Notes: generated from the sequence alone by a model not told the origin. A stretch of DNA of 64,000 bases from an uncultured Pelagibacteraceae bacterium (GCA_902529645.1 CABZXO010000001.1:124001-188000), one strand, 5' to 3'; numbered from the stretch's first letter, positions 9,258 to 18,147 are shown. Made by a program: numbers and translations.

Positions 9258-10289
9258 TTAACTACCGTTTTTTCTTCCTCCAAAAACTGTATCTATTATT
9301 TTTGAAGGTTTAATTGATCCTACAATATTATTATTTGAGTCAACTACTCCTACTAATTTTTCTTGAGTAAGTATTTTTTCTGCAACATTTTCTATAATTT
9401 CATCTTTTGATACTTTTAAATCTCCTAAATTATCTTTACTTGAAGCATCCATTACATCCTCAATAATCAAAACCTTCTCTCTCGGTACTTCTTCAGTAAA
9501 CTTTCTTACATATTCAGTTGCTGGATTTAGCACGATATTGGCCGGTGTATCTAATTGTTCAATTATACCATCTTTCATAATTGCTATTCGATCAGCTAAC
9601 TTTAATGCCTCATCAAAATCATGAGTGATGAACATGATGGTTTTCTGTAATTTTTCCTGAAGTCTTAAAAACTCATCTTGCATTTCTTTTCTAATCAATG
9701 GATCTAATGCAGAAAAAGGTTCATCTAAAAACCATATATCAGGCTCTACTGCTAATGACCTTGCGATTCCTACCCTCTGTTGTTGTCCACCTGAAAGTTC
9801 TCTTGGAAAATAATTCTCTCTTCCATCTAGTCCAACTAGTTTTACCATTTCCATTGCTCTACTAATACTCTCTTCAGTATTAGTGCCTTTTATTTGAAGC
9901 GGAAAAGCAATATTTTCAACAACTGTTTTATGAGGTAACAAAGCAAAGCTTTGAAAAACCATTCCCATTTTATTTCTTCTAAGCTCAATAAGCTCTTTAT
10001 TATTTAATTCTAATAAGTCTTGACCTTCGATAAAAATTTTTCCACCAGTAGCATCCGTTAATCTTGAAATACATCTAAGAAGTGTTGATTTACCAGAACC
10101 AGATAAACCCATTACTACCAACATTTCTCCTTTTGCAACTTCAAAAGAAGCATTATTTACTCCAACAATACATCCTCTTTCCTGAAAGGTTTTTGCATCT
10201 ACATTGCCATTAGATTCTTCAAGCATCTTTTTGGCATTTTCTCCAAAAATTTTATAAACCGACTCGCATTTGATTACAGTCTCAGACAT
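9258..10289 (-). CDS. tmoW: TMAO/glycine-betaine ABC transporter ATPase
   Basis: This is the ATP-hydrolysing subunit of the quaternary-amine importer (ProV/OpuAA type), 343 aa. The Walker A motif GLSGSGKST is near residue 61, the Q-loop QSFALLPHK near 115, the ABC signature LSGGQQQRVGIARS near 163, the Walker B WFLDEPFSALD near 183 and the switch His in FITHDFDEA. The N-terminal extension VYKIFGENAKKML is typical of ProV-type ATPases. The last 75 or so residues resemble a shortened CBS region ending VGVVDSNNNIVGSIKP, which in relatives senses ionic strength. It starts 65 bases downstream of the anchored 183-aa protein and is followed 3 bases later by the permease. Confidence 0.9.
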   Translation of the reverse strand: MSETVIKCESVYKIFGENAKKMLEESNGNVDAKTFQERGCIVGVNNASFEVAKGEMLVVMGLSGSGKSTLLRCISRLTDATGGKIFIEGQDLLELNNKELIELRRNKMGMVFQSFALLPHKTVVENIAFPLQIKGTNTEESISRAMEMVKLVGLDGRENYFPRELSGGQQQRVGIARSLAVEPDIWFLDEPFSALDPLIRKEMQDEFLRLQEKLQKTIMFITHDFDEALKLADRIAIMKDGIIEQLDTPANIVLNPATEYVRKFTEEVPREKVLIIEDVMDASSKDNLGDLKVSKDEIIENVAEKILTQEKLVGVVDSNNNIVGSIKPSKIIDTVFGGRKNGS

Positions 10290-10354
10290 AAATTGTTTTA
10301 AAGTTATATTAAATTCTATAAAATTAAAATGTTAATAATTGTTGCCTTTCCTCA

Positions 10355-10906
10355 TTAAAAATTTTTAATAAAATAAACTCTAGTATCAATTCCAGTACTT
10401 AAAAAACTTAAAGCTTCTCCACTTATAGTAATACTTTCATCAACACCTACATTGTTTCCACTAACTGTAAAACCCGCAAAACATTTGTTTTTTTCTTCAT
10501 CCCATTTGACAAAAGTCTCATCAATTTTATTTCCATTAATTGTATAAAGCTCATGTGCTCTAAAATTTAAGAAATTAGCACCCATTATTGCTCTTTGAGG
10601 AATTAGTTTTGTAGCTTTACAAACCTGCTCATATACTTCATCTGTTAATTTGTAGTGATCAGTTCCATCAAATGAGACCAATATTCCAGAGGGTAGTTTA
10701 GATATTAACTCACTTAGTTTTTTTTCTTCGGCAATTCTTTCTTCTTCTAACTTCATTCTTTTTACTAAATCATCACCTTGTCCAAAAATTCCATTTAAAA
10801 TACTAAAAGATAAAATTATTATTAGAGTAATAGATATAAGACCAATAAATTGTCTCAAAGACTCAGGTAAATCTTTTATTTTATTAATATAATTTTCTTT
10901 AGACAT
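10355..10906 (-). CDS. Uncharacterised single-pass membrane protein in the tmo operon
   Basis: I do not recognise this 183-aa protein. It has a short charged N-terminus, one strong membrane segment (FIGLISITLIIILSFSIL, about residues 20-37), a charged coiled-coil-like stretch (KRMKLEEERIAEEKKL, about 50-65) and a C-terminal soluble domain of about 110 residues likely outside the cytoplasm. That domain contains two cysteines (EQVCKATK, NKCFAGF). Its start overlaps the stop of the MORN-repeat gene at base 10906, so the two are coupled. It lies between the TMAO-binding protein and the ATPase of the same transporter, but nothing in it looks like a transport component. Confidence 0.8.
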   Translation of the reverse strand: MSKENYINKIKDLPESLRQFIGLISITLIIILSFSILNGIFGQGDDLVKRMKLEEERIAEEKKLSELISKLPSGILVSFDGTDHYKLTDEVYEQVCKATKLIPQRAIMGANFLNFRAHELYTINGNKIDETFVKWDEEKNKCFAGFTVSGNNVGVDESITISGEALSFLSTGIDTRVYFIKNF

Positions 10907-11283
10907 TATTCTTGTAACTTACCGTTCTTCCAAATACCTGTTTTTTGTTTTCCATCAGCCCAAGTAAATGTTCCTTGACCATTCATAAAACCATTAGCCC
11001 ACTCCCCTTCATAAGTAGAGCCGTCAGGAAATATTAACGTTCCAATTCCACTCCAAACACTATTTTTAAATTCACCTTTATAAATATATCCGTTTGGCCA
11101 AGTCTCTACACCTTGTCCTTGTTTTTTTGTTGAAACCCACTCCCCTTCATAGGTGGTTTTATCAGTGTAAACCCACTTACCATAACCATTATCACAATTA
11201 CCCTCTTTGCAACCGGTGCTTCGGGCAAATACAGAAGAACTTATTAAAAAGCTTAATAATATAAAAAGTAGAAATTTTTTCAT
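10906..11283 (-). CDS. Secreted MORN-repeat protein
   Basis: This 125-aa protein starts with a clear signal peptide (MKKFLLFILLSFLISSSVFA, cleavage expected near residue 20). It then consists almost wholly of MORN-type repeats of about 23 residues: KTTYEGEW, GYIYKGEF and STYEGEW each follow a turn such as GQGVETWPNG or GIGTLIFPDG, with a final GQGTFTWADG. MORN sheets often bind membranes or proteins; in bacteria most have no assigned role. It is transcribed just after the terminator that follows the binding-protein gene and is coupled to the 183-aa anchored protein. Two cysteines (GCKEGNC) sit right after the signal peptide. Function unknown. Confidence 0.85.
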   Translation of the reverse strand: MKKFLLFILLSFLISSSVFARSTGCKEGNCDNGYGKWVYTDKTTYEGEWVSTKKQGQGVETWPNGYIYKGEFKNSVWSGIGTLIFPDGSTYEGEWANGFMNGQGTFTWADGKQKTGIWKNGKLQE

Positions 11284-11301
11284 GAATTTATTTTACACAA
11301 A

Positions 11302-11340
11302 ATCATATAAAAAAAAATCCCCCCCAACATGTTGGGGGAG
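11302..11340 (-). terminator. Rho-independent terminator after the binding-protein gene
   Basis: Reading the minus strand there is a C-rich/G-rich hairpin, CCCCCAA-catg-TTGGGGG, followed by nine T. It is one of very few GC-rich segments in the window. It lies between tmoX and the downstream MORN gene, so it should reduce read-through from the binding-protein gene into the transporter genes. Confidence 0.85.
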
Positions 11341-11364
11341 ATTTTAAATTTTTAACTTTAATCC

Positions 11365-12309
11365 TTATTTAGTAAATGCTTTCCAAACTGACTCGTTATC
11401 AGCTAACCATTTTTTAGCTGCATCTTCGTGAGTCATTTTGTCAACGTCAACTAAAGCTGCCATTGCACCAATTTGACTTGTAGAGAAAGACATTTTCTTA
11501 AATGTTGCTGCTGCTTTAGGATGAGTTTTTGGAAAATCCTCATGAACCGCTTTTTTCAAGTATCCATCAGGAGAACCACATTTACCATCTCCACCATCTT
11601 CTGGTCTGCAACCAGCTGTGTATGGAGGGAAATCAATAAATGTGAAACCAGCACCATCCGTAAAGTTAGGTGTCCAGTTGAAAATGATTGTTCCTCTTCC
11701 TTCTTTTTCAGCTGCTGCTAATTCTGCCCAAAGTGCATCAGCACTTCCAGCAAATTTAACCCACCATAAATCACCTAAACCTAGTGCATCAACCCTTTGT
11801 GGAATTAAGTCACCATGCCAAGTTTGTGGACCTTCCAACATTCTACCTTTTCCATCTGGTGAATCAGGTGTTGTAAAGTTTTTAGCACAATCTGGATTTT
11901 TTAAGGCTGTCCAGTCTGGTAAACCTGGGCATAATCCTTTTTCAGTAACCCAGTTTGGATATCCCATATCCTCAAGAGTTCTTGCTTCATGATCACCCCA
12001 ATCTAATAAACCACCTTTATCTAAAGCAGTAGTAAAAGATTTACCAAATGCAGATTCCCATACCTCGTGAGATATAGTTACATCTCCAATTCTAATTGAC
12101 TCATAAACTGCTTGTGAGTCAGCGTTAACGTATTTAACGTTATTGCCCATACTTTCGAAAATCCCACCAATAACATAAGCCATTACAATTTGACTTGACC
12201 AGTTATGAGTTGGGATAACGATAGGCTTCTTGCTATCAGCGTTAGAAATTCCCGCAAAACTTACAACAGAAATCACTAGAGCAGATAGTAAAGATATTAT
12301 TTTTTTCAT
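11365..12309 (-). CDS. tmoX: TMAO/glycine-betaine-type periplasmic binding protein
   Basis: This protein captures a quaternary amine or TMAO in the periplasm and delivers it to the permease. It is 314 aa with a signal peptide (about residues 1-24, ending SFAGISNA) and the OpuAC/ProX fold. Aromatic residues of the kind that form cation cages appear in PTHNWSSQ, HEVWESAF, LGDLWWVKF and FNWTPNF. Four cysteines (GLCPGL, NPDCAKN, AGCRPEDGGDGKCG) suggest disulfides. TMAO is favoured over glycine betaine because tmm, tdm and the fused permease surround it. It has a strong ribosome site (GAGGGG) before ATG 12309 and a terminator after it, the usual arrangement for a binding protein made in excess. 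The terminus AFTK is complete. Confidence 0.85.
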   Translation of the reverse strand: MKKIISLLSALVISVVSFAGISNADSKKPIVIPTHNWSSQIVMAYVIGGIFESMGNNVKYVNADSQAVYESIRIGDVTISHEVWESAFGKSFTTALDKGGLLDWGDHEARTLEDMGYPNWVTEKGLCPGLPDWTALKNPDCAKNFTTPDSPDGKGRMLEGPQTWHGDLIPQRVDALGLGDLWWVKFAGSADALWAELAAAEKEGRGTIIFNWTPNFTDGAGFTFIDFPPYTAGCRPEDGGDGKCGSPDGYLKKAVHEDFPKTHPKAAATFKKMSFSTSQIGAMAALVDVDKMTHEDAAKKWLADNESVWKAFTK

Positions 12310-12451
12310 GTATACCCCTCTATTAATATTAATATTTAATAGTCTATGACAAAACGAATAGGAAGGTAAAGAATTATTAGTTCTAAAAAATATATATATA
12401 TTTAAACAATAAAAATGATGATAAAAAATATAACAATATTTAAAAATTAAA
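12310..12451 (+). promoter_or_regulatory. Divergent promoter region between tmoX and tdm
   Basis: This 142-base gap separates the transporter operon (minus) from tdm (plus) and must hold both promoters. On the minus strand TTGTCA (about 12348) sits roughly 15-17 bases before AT-rich -10-like hexamers (TAATAT) and is followed by the GAGGGG ribosome site. The plus side is a run of A/T including TATATATATA with no convincing -35. No clear operator palindrome was found. Confidence 0.4.
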
Positions 12452-14791
12452 ATGTTAGGAACAAGTAAAGATATTAAATACCCTGGTTTAAATATTTTAC
12501 CACCTGGAGTTGAAAGACATGTTGTTAATGGTGGTGCTCTTACTGCTTTTCAAATTTTTCCTGATGATGAATTAGAAATTATTAACAATGAGGGTAATCA
12601 AATTTGTGAAATACTTTGTTTTAACAAAGATGGTAAATCTGATGTTGGAATTTTAAATTTAAAATCAAACAATAAAAAAAATTTCATTAAAAATATTCTT
12701 AATGGTAAAGATGAAACGATATTAGCAACAAATTATCAATTAAGTAAAAGAAACTTAAATATCTCAGACTCTAAATCTTCAATCATATTTGATCCCGATA
12801 CTAAAGCGGGAGAAAGCATGAAATTTAAATCTAAAGATAAATGTTTTGCTATTTTTGCTGCACCTGGCGATGATATGGATATAACAAATCAAAATCCTCC
12901 AAGTGATTTAACGATTTTTATCAAGAGATTTAAAATCATAAATGATAAAGAACTAAATGTAATACCAGATCCTGTATTTGAACCTCTGTATGAAGAAAAC
13001 ATAAAAAAAGAAACATCTATATCTTACCAGGTAAAAGAAGGAGATTATATTCAGGTAATTAGTCCAACTGGAAGACAGTGTTCTGACTTCGTAGCATTTG
13101 ATACAAAAAAATTAGAAAAAGGGATTGAAAAAGGATTAGACTGGCAAACGACCAGAACATTTATGGGAAATACTTTTCCTGGACCTGGATTACACTCTAA
13201 ATTTTATGATACAGACCATGAGCCTCTTGTTGAAGTTATAAGAGATACTGTAGGTAAACACGATACTTTTAATCTAGCATGTACATCTAAATATTATGAA
13301 GACGCAGGATATTTTGGTCATCCAAATTGTTCAGATAATTTAACTGAAAGTATGTCAAAATATGGTGTTCAGAAACAAAAAGGTTGGCATGCAATTAATT
13401 TATTTTTTAACACTTCTGCTGGAGGATTAAATTCTGTTATTTCTGATGAATCTTATTCAAGACCTGGTGACTATGTAATGTTTAAAGCTTTAAAAGATTT
13501 AACAATAGGAACAACTGCATGTCCAAGTGATATAGATCCGTGTAATTCATGGAATCCTACTAATATATTTGTTAGAACTTATGACAAAAATAAAGAATTT
13601 AGAAAATCATTTGGTTATAGAATGAAAACAGACTCTGAAAATAAACTAACTAGAAATTCTGGGTTTTATGAAAAAACTTCAAAATTAACTAGAAACTTTG
13701 TTGATGCTAGAGGCTTTTGGCTTCCAAATGATTACACTAAACATGGATTAGTTAATGAGTACAATGCTTGCAGAAATGATGCTGTATTAATTGATCTATC
13801 ATCACTAAGAAAATTTGAAATAATTGGTCCTGATGCTGAAGAGTTGATGAACTACACTCTTACAAGGAATATAAAAAAACTTTCTGTTGGACAGGTTGTA
13901 TATTCTGCAATGTGTTACGAAAATGGAATGATGTTTGATGATGGAACTCTTTTAAAATTAAGCGAAACAGGTTTTAGGTGGATATGTGGAGATGAGTATG
14001 GTGGTGAATGGCTTAAAGAAATTGCAAAAAAAAAGAATTTTAATGCTATTGTTAAAAACTCTACTGACCAAATTAGTAATGTATCTTTGCAAGGTCCAAA
14101 AAGTAGAGAAATTTTAAAAAAAATAATCTTTACACCACCAACACAGCCTTCGATAGATGAGTTGGGCTGGTTTAGATTTACAATTTGTAGAATAGAAGAA
14201 CTTCAAGGTATACCATTAATTGTTTCGAGAACTGGTTATACTGGTGAGTTAGGGTACGAGATATGGTGTCATCCAAAACACGCGCCAGAAGTTTGGGATA
14301 AATTAATGGAAGCGGGTAAAGATGATGGACTTATTCCAGCTGGGTTTGCAGCTCTAGATAAACTTAGAATTGAAGCAGGTTTAATTTTATTTGGTGCTGA
14401 GTTTGACGGTGAACAAGATCCCTTTGAAGCTGGCATAGGTTTTGCTGTTCCATTGAAAACAAAAGAGGAAGATTTCATTGGTAAAGAGGAATTAGTAAAA
14501 AGAAAGGCAAACCCTCAAAAAAAATTAGTAGGATTGGAACTTGCTGGCAAAGAAATAGCTGGTCATGGAGACTGTGTTCATATAGGCAGATCTCAAATTG
14601 GTATAGTTACAAGTGGATGCTTGTCATCTACTTTAAATAAAAATATTGCACTTTGTAGAATAGACGTTCAATACTCTGAGATCGGTACCGATGTAGAGAT
14701 TGGTAAAATTGACGGTCATCAAAAAAGAATTGGGGCAAAAGTAGTTGGTTTTCCTTTTTATGATCCAACTAAATCGAGAGTAAAAGCTTAA
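12452..14791 (+). CDS. tdm: Trimethylamine N-oxide demethylase
   Basis: This enzyme splits TMAO into dimethylamine and formaldehyde, the latter captured on THF. The 779-aa protein has the Tdm architecture. The N-terminal half is of the DUF1989 (urea-carboxylase-associated) type, with conserved cysteine blocks GRQCSDF (near 208), CTSKYYEDAGYFGHPNC (276-292) and TTACPSDIDPCNSW (352-365) that likely form the metal site. The C-terminal half is a GcvT aminomethyltransferase fold beginning RGFWLPNDY near 420 and ending with a GcvT_C barrel. Known Tdm proteins are close to this length. The start ATG 12452 follows a purine-poor leader with no good ribosome site. It is divergent from the TMAO-type transporter and 5 bases upstream of a MarR-like gene. 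Confidence 0.92.
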   Translation: MLGTSKDIKYPGLNILPPGVERHVVNGGALTAFQIFPDDELEIINNEGNQICEILCFNKDGKSDVGILNLKSNNKKNFIKNILNGKDETILATNYQLSKRNLNISDSKSSIIFDPDTKAGESMKFKSKDKCFAIFAAPGDDMDITNQNPPSDLTIFIKRFKIINDKELNVIPDPVFEPLYEENIKKETSISYQVKEGDYIQVISPTGRQCSDFVAFDTKKLEKGIEKGLDWQTTRTFMGNTFPGPGLHSKFYDTDHEPLVEVIRDTVGKHDTFNLACTSKYYEDAGYFGHPNCSDNLTESMSKYGVQKQKGWHAINLFFNTSAGGLNSVISDESYSRPGDYVMFKALKDLTIGTTACPSDIDPCNSWNPTNIFVRTYDKNKEFRKSFGYRMKTDSENKLTRNSGFYEKTSKLTRNFVDARGFWLPNDYTKHGLVNEYNACRNDAVLIDLSSLRKFEIIGPDAEELMNYTLTRNIKKLSVGQVVYSAMCYENGMMFDDGTLLKLSETGFRWICGDEYGGEWLKEIAKKKNFNAIVKNSTDQISNVSLQGPKSREILKKIIFTPPTQPSIDELGWFRFTICRIEELQGIPLIVSRTGYTGELGYEIWCHPKHAPEVWDKLMEAGKDDGLIPAGFAALDKLRIEAGLILFGAEFDGEQDPFEAGIGFAVPLKTKEEDFIGKEELVKRKANPQKKLVGLELAGKEIAGHGDCVHIGRSQIGIVTSGCLSSTLNKNIALCRIDVQYSEIGTDVEIGKIDGHQKRIGAKVVGFPFYDPTKSRVKA

Positions 14792-14796
14792 TAGCT

Positions 14797-15147
14797 ATGC
14801 CAAAAGAAAAGAAAACGCTCTTAGATTTTTGGGAAGATCAAATGAGGCAATCTCATACATCAAGTAACTATTTTTTTAGAAAATCACCATCCCATTACCA
14901 TATGATGTTGCTAGTAATGTCTGCATATAAAGAAGGTAAAAAATTATCAGTTGAAGAATTAAAAACAAAACTTTTTAAAACCTCTCGACCTAAATCAGCT
15001 TTAATAATTACAGAAGCTTGTGAAAAAGGATTCTTTAGACTTGAAAAAACTTCAGCAGACCAGAGAATAAAAAATATAATGCCAAGTGAATCATTTATAA
15101 AAGAATTTAATGATTATTTGGTAACTTTAAAAAACATAAGTTATTAG
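14797..15147 (+). CDS. Small winged-helix, MarR-like regulator
   Basis: This 116-aa protein looks like a reduced MarR-type DNA-binding domain. A helix-turn-helix is suggested by SVEELKTKLFKTSRPKSALIITEACEKGFF (in pieces, residues 50-80), followed by a wing TSADQRIKNIMPSESF whose DQR resembles the D-x-R of MarR wings. A helical lead-in (YHMMLLVMSAYKEGKK) would be the dimer region. It starts 5 bases after tdm, so it is almost certainly co-transcribed. It is the only transcription-factor candidate in the methylamine part of the window, which makes it the obvious candidate to control tdm or tmoX. The assignment is from pattern only. Confidence 0.65.
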   Translation: MPKEKKTLLDFWEDQMRQSHTSSNYFFRKSPSHYHMMLLVMSAYKEGKKLSVEELKTKLFKTSRPKSALIITEACEKGFFRLEKTSADQRIKNIMPSESFIKEFNDYLVTLKNISY

Positions 15148-15247
15148 CCATTTTTTAATAAAAATTTAAGTATCTATTTTTTATATATAATTTTTAGTTC
15201 TATAAATAATTATATTAATTACCCTTACCAAAAAATAATGTTTTATT

Positions 15248-16576
15248 ATGACGACATTACCTTCGAAAGCAAAAGTAGTTATCATCGGTGGTGGAATTCA
15301 CGGTCTTAGTACTGCTTGGAAACTTTCTGAAACATATAAAAATCCTGGTGAAATAATTGTATTAGAGAAAAAAGATACCGCAGCTGGTGCAAGCGGAATT
15401 GCTTGTGGTGTTGTAAGAAATAATTATTTTCAACCGGCAATGAGAGAGCTTATGGCTCACTCGGTTTCAGTTTGGGAGAGTGATCCTAAAGCATTTAAAT
15501 ATAATCCTGTTGGCTACTTACAAATTTCTCCTGAAGTAATGCACGAAGATGTTGCAAGCATTTATGAGCAACAAAAAGCAATCGGATATGAGTCGGTATT
15601 TATTGAAGGTGAAAAAGATTGTTCGAATTATATGAAAGGTATTTTTGATGATTGGCAAGCACAAGGCATCACTTCAATACTTCATGAAAAAAAAGGTGGA
15701 TACGCGTTTAACAAAGATTCAATTAAAGCACTTGAAAGTAAATCTACATCAAACGGTGTTCAGGTTATGAAAGGTGTAAAAGTAACAGGTTTTAAAAGAG
15801 GAAGTAACAGTAAAGCTGTTACAGGAGTGGAGACAGACAAAGGTACAATTGAGTGCGAACAGGTAGTTATCGGTGCAGGTCCATGGGCGAGAGATTTTTG
15901 GAATATGTTAGAGTTACCTAAAACGGCTAACATTAAAGGCAAAGACGGTAAAATGCATGTAACAGATATGTGGACATACTGGATGCTACAAGAAGGTGTT
16001 ATTGGTGTTGAGCCAGATTTTCTAAAAACAAATGATGGAAAACAACCTCCTGTAGTTCATGTAGACTCGACTGCTCCGTTATATTCAGACAAAACAAAAA
16101 AATTATTAACAGATAAAATATGGGGAATTTATTACAAACCTGATATTGAAGGTTTAGGTGTACAAGGGGGAACTTCTCCTTACATAGTTAAAAAACATTT
16201 TGATCAAGTTAATGTTGATCCTTATGGAATTGAGTCACCTGAATATCAAACAACAGACGCATTCAGTGAAATGTGGTGTTCAGCTTTAGCGCATTGTCAA
16301 AAAAGATTTGAGGGTAAATCTGATTTATATAGAAAAGGACCATCGGGCGGACTTGGATGTATGACACCAGACTCATTTCCAATCTTTGATAGATTTTTTG
16401 AAAACGTTTACATGATTGCAGATGCCAATCATGGTTATAAAATGATTGGGGTCGGAGAACTTGTTGCAAAAGAAATTCTTGGTACTGAAAGTGATTTATT
16501 AAAACCATTTAGATTCAACCGTTACGAGAAGGGTGAACTTCACCCTACTTCGAACAGTCCGTTTCCTTGGAGCTAG
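15248..16576 (+). CDS. FAD-dependent oxidoreductase, sarcosine-oxidase beta-like
   Basis: This 442-aa DAO-family flavoprotein is expected to oxidise an N-methyl amino acid. The FAD motif VVIIGGGIHGLSTAWKL is at residues 10-26, the Glu that binds ribose is in IIVLEKKD, and the covalent-flavin region typical of heterotetrameric sarcosine oxidase beta subunits is approximated by SGIACGVVRNNYF near residue 50. The C-terminal GGLGCMTPDSFPIFDR and NHGYKMIGVGELVAKE match SoxB-like enzymes. Given the GS-like and Mgs genes after it, N-methylglutamate is a likely substrate (MgdA-like), or sarcosine/dimethylglycine. The partner subunits of SoxA, SoxD and SoxG type are absent from the window. Confidence 0.8.
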   Translation: MTTLPSKAKVVIIGGGIHGLSTAWKLSETYKNPGEIIVLEKKDTAAGASGIACGVVRNNYFQPAMRELMAHSVSVWESDPKAFKYNPVGYLQISPEVMHEDVASIYEQQKAIGYESVFIEGEKDCSNYMKGIFDDWQAQGITSILHEKKGGYAFNKDSIKALESKSTSNGVQVMKGVKVTGFKRGSNSKAVTGVETDKGTIECEQVVIGAGPWARDFWNMLELPKTANIKGKDGKMHVTDMWTYWMLQEGVIGVEPDFLKTNDGKQPPVVHVDSTAPLYSDKTKKLLTDKIWGIYYKPDIEGLGVQGGTSPYIVKKHFDQVNVDPYGIESPEYQTTDAFSEMWCSALAHCQKRFEGKSDLYRKGPSGGLGCMTPDSFPIFDRFFENVYMIADANHGYKMIGVGELVAKEILGTESDLLKPFRFNRYEKGELHPTSNSPFPWS

Positions 16577-16645
16577 ACTCTATGCCTAGACACAAATAAA
16601 TTTTTCAGCTACGTTTGAATAAATTAAATTCATTGAGGGGTGAAA

Positions 16646-18115
16646 ATGACAGATCTAGAGAAACACGTTAACCAGCCAGGTAGAGCGAAATTAGTTAAAA
16701 AAGTTAGAGAAAAAATTAATGAACTTGGCATCACTTATATTTATTATCAATTCATTTCTGTAACAGGTAGAGTTGTTGGTAAAGGTATACCTGCAGATCA
16801 CTGGGAAAGAACAGCTGAAAAAGGATTTCAATTAGTTTACGGTGCTACAGCAAACTTGTTCTTAGATCGTCATAATAATTACATTGGATATGGACCGGAA
16901 GCTATGGAACTTGTTGGAATACCTGATCCTGAAACTTTTGTTCAATTACCATGGGATAAAAGAGTTGGAAGAGTATTTGTAACTTGTTTTAGAAACAGAG
17001 AAGAAAGAAAAAATCCAGGTGGTCATTTAACTTCAGACTGCAGAGGAAATCTAAGAATTTTCATGGATGAATTTAAGAAAAAACATGGTCTAGAATTAAG
17101 AGTTGGTACTGAGCCTGAAATGATGTGGTTAACAAAAAATGAGGATGGAACACCTACAGGTAAAGGTTTTTCTAAACCATTCTGTTATCACATTGATCAA
17201 TTTGAGTCATTAAGACCAGTATTTATGAAGGTTATTGAGTACGCAAAAGCAATGGGTCTTGATATGATTCAAGGAGACCATGAAGATGCGCCAGGTCAAT
17301 TAGAATTAAATTGGACCTATGATAACGTTTTAAGGAACGCAGATAGATTATCAACCTACAGACAAATTTGTGCTCAAGTTGCAAGAGAACATAATTTAAT
17401 AGCTTGCTTTATGACAAAACCATTTATGGGTGTTTCTGCAAGTGGTTGTCACACAAATATGTCTTTATGGAAAGGTGGAAAAATTAAACTAAACAAACTT
17501 GGAAACAAAACACTTCCGGGTGTTGAAGAAGTATTTAGTTATGTTGAAGGTGGAACTAATACTTTTATGCCTGATACTAAGGATATGCAATTACCAGGTA
17601 AAATTGGTTTACAATCGATTGCAGGTATCATGAAACACTTACCAGCATTAACAGCTCTTGGATCTTCAACAGTAAACTCTTATAGAAGATTATGGGATCA
17701 AGGATTTTGGGCTCCAGTTTACGCTGATTGGGGATATCAAAACAGAACTTGTGGTCTAAGAGTTTCTGCACCAGGAAGATTTGAGTATAGATCAGTAGAC
17801 TCGATGCACAATCCTTACTTATTAGGTGCTGCTTTATTAAAAGCTTGCGATGAGGGTATAAGTAAGAAAATGAAACCAGCAGCCCCAGAATCTAGAAATA
17901 TTTATGAAGCTCAAAAAGCTGGTAAAGATGTTAAAAAACTTCCATTAAGTTTAGGTGAAGCTTTGGATAGACTGGCAGAGGATGAAGTAATCAAATCTGC
18001 AATGCCAGATGAAATGTATAAAGTTTTCCATTGGTATAAAAATGATGAGTGGGAAAGATTTCTTGGTGCAACAACACAATGGGATCTGGATACTTATCTT
18101 GATTGTCTACCTTAG
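16646..18115 (+). CDS. Glutamine-synthetase-fold ligase of the glx/mgs cluster
   Basis: This ATP-dependent ligase of the glutamine synthetase superfamily should couple glutamate with an amine. The track's GTG start (16640) overlaps the ribosome site GAGGGG, so I prefer ATG 16646 (489 aa). Fold motifs are the metal-binding Glu in RVGTEPEMMW near 143, GDHEDAPGQLELNW near 203, the His loop SASGCHTNMSLW near 257, TVNSYRRLWD near 335 and the substrate Arg strand PGRFEYRSVDS near 370. It differs clearly from the second GS-fold protein at 23.8 kb. It lies next to GlxB/C/D, where such enzymes make gamma-glutamylmethylamide or a related gamma-glutamyl amine. Which of the two copies is the true GmaS is unresolved. 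Confidence 0.85.
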   Translation: MTDLEKHVNQPGRAKLVKKVREKINELGITYIYYQFISVTGRVVGKGIPADHWERTAEKGFQLVYGATANLFLDRHNNYIGYGPEAMELVGIPDPETFVQLPWDKRVGRVFVTCFRNREERKNPGGHLTSDCRGNLRIFMDEFKKKHGLELRVGTEPEMMWLTKNEDGTPTGKGFSKPFCYHIDQFESLRPVFMKVIEYAKAMGLDMIQGDHEDAPGQLELNWTYDNVLRNADRLSTYRQICAQVAREHNLIACFMTKPFMGVSASGCHTNMSLWKGGKIKLNKLGNKTLPGVEEVFSYVEGGTNTFMPDTKDMQLPGKIGLQSIAGIMKHLPALTALGSSTVNSYRRLWDQGFWAPVYADWGYQNRTCGLRVSAPGRFEYRSVDSMHNPYLLGAALLKACDEGISKKMKPAAPESRNIYEAQKAGKDVKKLPLSLGEALDRLAEDEVIKSAMPDEMYKVFHWYKNDEWERFLGATTQWDLDTYLDCLP

Positions 18116-18147
18116 GTCACAGAAACAGAGAGAAAGGGTATAAATAT

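Noticed and set aside
11473-11992. Two plus-strand ORFs, one rich in cysteine
   Set aside because: Both are antisense shadows of the tmoX coding region, which has signal peptide and family motifs.
12390-12415. TATATATATA tract as a repeat or origin-like element
   Set aside because: Short A/T runs occur in most gaps of this genome; no DnaA-box pattern or iteron was found nearby.
18103-18147. TTG start for the class II amidotransferase
   Set aside because: The nucleophile Cys must directly follow the initiator Met, which requires ATG 18148.
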